Source: CAVRQM01 sp963756975
GTDB taxonomy: Bacteria; Pseudomonadota; Alphaproteobacteria; Acetobacterales; Acetobacteraceae
Direction: 5' to 3'
Length of the DNA stretch: 64,000 nt
Assembly: GCA_963756975.1 (NCBI GenBank)
Contig: CAVWPS010000001.1
Span: forward strand, 992,001-1,056,000
The notes under the pieces were generated by a model. That model saw nothing but the letters and a program-made list of their open reading frames with translations, was not told the DNA's origin and did not search any database. Below, piece by piece: positions 60,844 through 64,000 of the stretch. The position numbers and the translations under genes were made by a program. Each line of letters opens with the position of its first letter. Position 1 is the first letter of the stretch.

Positions 60844-61677
60844 CTACTCAGGCGGCAACGGGCTGCACGCAGCCTCGGTCACCCGCGCCAGCACCATCAT
60901 TCGCCGTGCCGCGACCGTCGCCCCGACCGCATGTTCGGCCGCGAGCGCGATCAGCGGCAACCCGCCCACCGTGCGGATCAACGCCTCCGTCCCGGCCTCG
61001 GCCGCCAGCACGAAACCGGCCGAAAGGGCAACGCGCCGCAACAGCGCCAGCGTGCCGAGCAGCCCCGGCCGCATCCCGTGCAGCGCCGCGATCTCGCGCA
61101 CCAGCCGCACGCCGCGCCACGCCAGCAGCAGCGACTCCAGCGCCGGCGACGGGATGGCGGCCGTCGCGGTCGCCGCCTGGATCGCCGCACTCCGCCCCAG
61201 CGCCCGGGCGTCGCGTTGCAGCGCCGCCCCCGGTCCCGCCCGCAGCAATGCGACGATCGCGTCCGGGTCGTTGGCCGCCCGCAACGCCGGCAGCACCGCC
61301 CGGCCTTCCGGCGTTCGCGCGGCCCACGCGAGCGCGGTGGCGCGTTGCCGGTCCGGATCGGCCAGCGCGCGCCGCGTCGCGTCGACCGCATCGAGTGCGG
61401 CCAGCCCGGACGCTTCCCGCCAGAACGCCGCCCCGAGCAGGCCGAAGCCGAGCACCGCCACCGCGAGCGTGCCCCACCCGAGCGCCGGTGCGCGCTGAAA
61501 CTGTGCCGCGATGAAGTTGCCCGCACTCAGCGACGCGAACCCCAGCAGCAGCACGCAAATGCCGGCGAGCAGCAACACGCCCGAGCCCACGCCGAGCCGG
61601 GGCGCCCGCACCGTCTCGTCGGCGAATTCGAGCCGCGCGGCGGGCGCCTCCTCCAGCTCGAATCGCGGGCCGATCAC
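60844..61677 (-). CDS. DUF697/YcjF-type (UPF0283) membrane protein
   Basis: 277 residues, GTG at 61677 overlapping the ycjX stop (GTGA). Two hydrophobic segments at about 30-55 (VLLLAGICVLLLGFASLSAG) and 65-90 near the N-terminus; the C-terminal half has ESLLLAWRGVRLVREIAALH and VALSAGFVLAAEAGTEALIR, typical of DUF697. The protein pairs with YcjX in a stress-linked operon. Membrane-bound with cytoplasmic domain. Confidence 0.85.
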   Translation of the reverse strand: MIGPRFELEEAPAARLEFADETVRAPRLGVGSGVLLLAGICVLLLGFASLSAGNFIAAQFQRAPALGWGTLAVAVLGFGLLGAAFWREASGLAALDAVDATRRALADPDRQRATALAWAARTPEGRAVLPALRAANDPDAIVALLRAGPGAALQRDARALGRSAAIQAATATAAIPSPALESLLLAWRGVRLVREIAALHGMRPGLLGTLALLRRVALSAGFVLAAEAGTEALIRTVGGLPLIALAAEHAVGATVAARRMMVLARVTEAACSPLPPE

Positions 61678-63006
61678 AGCAAATCCCCGATCAGCCAGAC
61701 CAGCAGGCGATCCAGCCCGATCTGCGGGATCGCCGCCCTCGGCCCCGGTCCGATCCGCGCCGGCTCGAACGACGGCAGCCGCAGGAACGGGTGCGCCCAG
61801 AACGCCGCGTCGGGCGGGCTGTCCGGCACCTCGCCGGGATACGAGCGGCCCATCTTGCCCTCCCCCGTCACCCGCCCCCGCACCGCGCTGACCGGGTGCC
61901 CGTCGAGCGGCCAGACCACGTCCTCGGTGCAGCGGATCGCGGCCACGGCAAACGCCGCGTCATCGCCGTCCGCTCCGCAAACCGCCCCCATGAGCCGCGC
62001 CAGATTGCCACGCTGCCGGTCGGCGACGTGATCGGCCTTGCTGGCGACGAACGCCGTCCGTCCGATCCCGCCCAGCGCCGGCAATAGCGGGGCCAGCCAC
62101 GCGAGCCAGACCGGCGCCCTCGCCGCCCGCAGCGCGCGCGACACCGTGCCGAGCGCGGCGGCCGCATCGGCGAACGCCGCCGGTCCGGCCGCGAGCGCCC
62201 CGAGCAGGTCGGCCAGCACCACCAGCCGGTCCAGCCGTCCCAGCCCGGGCTCCGACAACTCCCGGCGCACGGCGTCGCGGTACGCGTCGTAACGGCGCGA
62301 CAACAGGTCGCGCAGGCCGCCCGATCCGGCTGAACGGAAAGAAAGACACCCAGGGCGGCTCCGGCCCGGGTGCCGGCATCAGCAACCGTCCCGGCTGCAA
62401 CAGCGCCAGCCCGGCGTCGCGCGCGCCGTCCAGCGCCGCGCGATACAGCGCCACCCCCTGCGCCGCGATCGCCTCGTCGGCCCCGCAGTGGCGCGGCAAT
62501 CCGGCGACGAAGGCCCGAAACGGCCCGGCCGCCTCGATCTCGTCCAGTCGCGAAAGGGCGGCCGCCGACCATGCCTCGAACGATGCGCCCAGCATCGGCA
62601 GATCGACCAGCCACTCGCCCGGGTAATCCAGGAACTCCAGCCGCAACCGTCGTGGCGGCAGCATCGACGCGAGACCCGGCCGCGTCACGTCCAGGTCGAG
62701 CGCCAGCAGGCTCACCGCATCGGTCCGCGCGGGCCACGACGGCGGATCGGCCGCCAGTGCGCGCACGTGAAAGCCGACATCGAATCGCGGCATCGACGTC
62801 GCCCCGGCCGGCGACGGTGCCACAGACCACGCCCGCCCTTCGAGCCGCTCGGCCAACGCCGGCAACGCCGCCGGACCCGCCTGCAGATTGGCCGCGAGCG
62901 AGGTCAGCAGCGCCGTCTTGCCCGCGCGCGCGAGCCCGGTGACGCCGATGCGCACCGTCTCGCGCGCCGGCAGCCACGCCCGGGCCGAGGCTAGGACGCC
63001 GCTCAG
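61674..63006 (-). CDS. YcjX-like P-loop GTPase, frameshifted; start codon unresolved
   Basis: About 444 codons. P-loop GVTGLARAGKTALLTSLAAN stands close to the N-terminus. In-frame starts are a CTG at 63006, overlapping the gloA stop as CTGA, or a GTG at 62955 directly before the P-loop. The YcjX pattern continues with RLRLEFLDYPGEWLVDLPML, a PWVSFFPF segment, then one extra base near 62,330 leads to SRRYDAYRDAVRRELSEPGL, VLADLLGALAAGPAAFADAA and SKADHVADRQRGNLARLMGA. DUF463/YcjX proteins are predicted ATP/GTP-binding and co-occur with the next gene. Confidence 0.84.
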
Positions 63007-63413
63007 CTGCGTTCGATCAGCTCGATCTTGTAGCCGTCCGGATCCTCGACGAACGCGATCACCGTCGTGCCGAATTTCACCGGACCCGGCTCGCGCGTGA
63101 TTTTCGCACCCGCCTTCCGCATCTTCTCGACCGCGCCGTAGATGTCCGGCAGGCCGACCGCGAGATGGCCGAACGCCGAGCCGATGTCGTAATGATCCGT
63201 GCCGTAGTTGTAGGTCAGCTCGAGGACGGTGTTGGTGTCCTCCGGCCCGTAGCCCATGAACACCAGCGTGTATTTGCCGTCGGGCACGTCGGTGCGCCGG
63301 ATCTCGTACATGCCGAACAGATCGGTATAAAACTTGACGCTGCGGTTGAGGTCGCCGACCCGCAACATCGTGTGCAGGTAGCGCGGTTTCTCGGTGTTCG
63401 TCGTCTGGCTCAT
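63003..63413 (-). CDS. gloA: Lactoylglutathione lyase (glyoxalase I)
   Basis: 136 residues, ATG at 63413 overlapping the lpxI stop (ATGA). Metal ligands: His in YLHTMLRVGDLNRSVKFYTD, Glu in NTVLELTYNYGTDHYDIG, His in GSAFGHLAVGL, and Glu in EDPDGYKIELIERS. Length and motifs are standard for Ni/Zn GloA, which detoxifies methylglyoxal with glutathione in the cytoplasm. Confidence 0.93.
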   Translation of the reverse strand: MSQTTNTEKPRYLHTMLRVGDLNRSVKFYTDLFGMYEIRRTDVPDGKYTLVFMGYGPEDTNTVLELTYNYGTDHYDIGSAFGHLAVGLPDIYGAVEKMRKAGAKITREPGPVKFGTTVIAFVEDPDGYKIELIERS

Positions 63414-64000
63414 GTCGAAACCTCCCTGGGGTCCAGGCCGAGCAGGAACAATCCCGCCCGATCCGCCGCCGCGATGCTCGCGGCACGCTCCAATAGGATG
63501 GTTCCGCCCGCCTCGAAAGCGATGCCGCGCAATCCGGCCGCGCGCGCGCGATCAACCGTGCGCGGTCCGATGGTCGGCAGGTCCGCCCGGCGATCCTGCC
63601 CCGGCTTGACCAGCTTGACCAACACCCCGCCGAGCCCGGGCCGTGCCAGTGTCTTGCTCCGCGCCAGCATCGCGTCGGTCCCCTCGATCGCCTCGACCGC
63701 GAGCACGATCCCCTGCTGGACCACGCATCCCTGCCCGACATCGACCGCCCCGAGCGCCCGCACGACGGCGATCGCGCGCGCAATGTCGGCATGGGCCGCC
63801 TGGTCCGGCGCGATCCGCCCGAGCTGCCCGGCCGGTCCCAACGCCTCGGGGTCGATCTCGTGCGCGCCGACGATGCGGAACCCTTCATCGGCGATCACGC
63901 GGTGGATCGCGGCCAGCAATCCGTCGTCGCCCGCGAACGCCGCCCGTCCGACGCGCGCCAGCAGCCGCGCCGCCTCCGCATCGGGCCGCAGATGCAGCAG
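63410..64000 (-). CDS. lpxI: LpxI UDP-2,3-diacylglucosamine pyrophosphatase, C-terminal part
   Basis: 196 C-terminal residues; the N-terminus lies beyond the right edge. LpxI (DUF1009) pattern: LLARVGRAAFAGDDGLLAAI, EGFRIVGAHEI, DVGQGCVVQQGIVLAVEAIE, GTDAMLARSKTLARPGL, KPGQDRRADLPTIGPRTVDR, and LRGIAFEAGGTILLE. The enzyme makes lipid X in alphaproteobacterial lipid A synthesis. It precedes gloA with an ATGA overlap. lpxA and lpxB are expected just outside. Confidence 0.9.
   Translation of the reverse strand: MLHLRPDAEAARLLARVGRAAFAGDDGLLAAIHRVIADEGFRIVGAHEIDPEALGPAGQLGRIAPDQAAHADIARAIAVVRALGAVDVGQGCVVQQGIVLAVEAIEGTDAMLARSKTLARPGLGGVLVKLVKPGQDRRADLPTIGPRTVDRARAAGLRGIAFEAGGTILLERAASIAAADRAGLFLLGLDPREVST

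Noticed and set aside
59991..60847. A separate second gene starting with TTG at 59,991
   Set aside because: Possible, but skipping one base joins it smoothly to the HAD frame, and two more breaks of the same sign occur in the same gene. One disrupted gene is simpler; not excluded.

Overview
The window is very GC-rich, densely coding DNA from an alphaproteobacterium. The family is probably Acetobacteraceae or another Rhodospirillales group; that is inferred from gene content and codon style, not from a marker search. Genes are packed with ATGA, GTGA or TGATG overlaps. There is one RNA gene (tRNA-Ser) and no CRISPR array or recognisable insertion sequence.

Layout. (1) 1-15,036, minus strand: a contractile-tail (P2/Mu-like) phage structural operon reading terminase, portal, scaffold-like protein, major capsid, connector/terminator-type proteins, sheath, tube, frameshifted tail chaperone, very short tape-measure-position protein, tail hub and baseplate genes, and a tail-fibre-like gene running off the left edge. 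No integrase, repressor or lysis gene is seen in it. (2) 15.5-19.3 kb: rlpA-like gene, a NUDIX/DUF6362/small-ORF operon divergent from an XRE regulator with nested inverted repeats between them, and two DUF2382 stress genes. (3) 19.3-33.7 kb: a methyltransferase, an NCS1 permease with RidA, two sugar-type ABC importers, a hydroxyproline-epimerase/lyase/lactonase group facing the second importer, and an agmatinase-type ureohydrolase with a GST. (4) 34-44.6 kb: a secreted Cys-containing protein, an OmpA porin, DUF1491, DUF429, manC, an amidohydrolase, a LysR regulator and a DUF1800/DUF1501 pair. (5) 44.6-53.5 kb: FAD amine oxidase plus DUF2066, a galactofuranose-type (ytfQ/R/T/yjfF) importer carrying an embedded PhyH dioxygenase, and a manganese catalase. 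(6) 54-64 kb: a second methyltransferase, tRNA-Ser(GCU), gatCAB, ruvX, an FkbH-like HAD protein, and lpxI-gloA-ycjX-ycjF.

How the genes work together. The phage block encodes a complete head and a short contractile tail and uses an A AAA AAC -1 frameshift to make its tail chaperone fusion. The 22-33.7 kb and 47-52.4 kb blocks are uptake-plus-catabolism units for sugars or amino-acid-like compounds. gatCAB, ruvX and the lpxI group are housekeeping.

Quality warning: seven genes (terL, hydroxyproline epimerase, DapA-like lyase, DUF1501, gatA twice, fkbH-like three times, ycjX) are read correctly only if one extra base is skipped, ten sites in all and always the same sign. Because gatA is normally essential, uncorrected single-base insertions in the assembly are the likeliest explanation.
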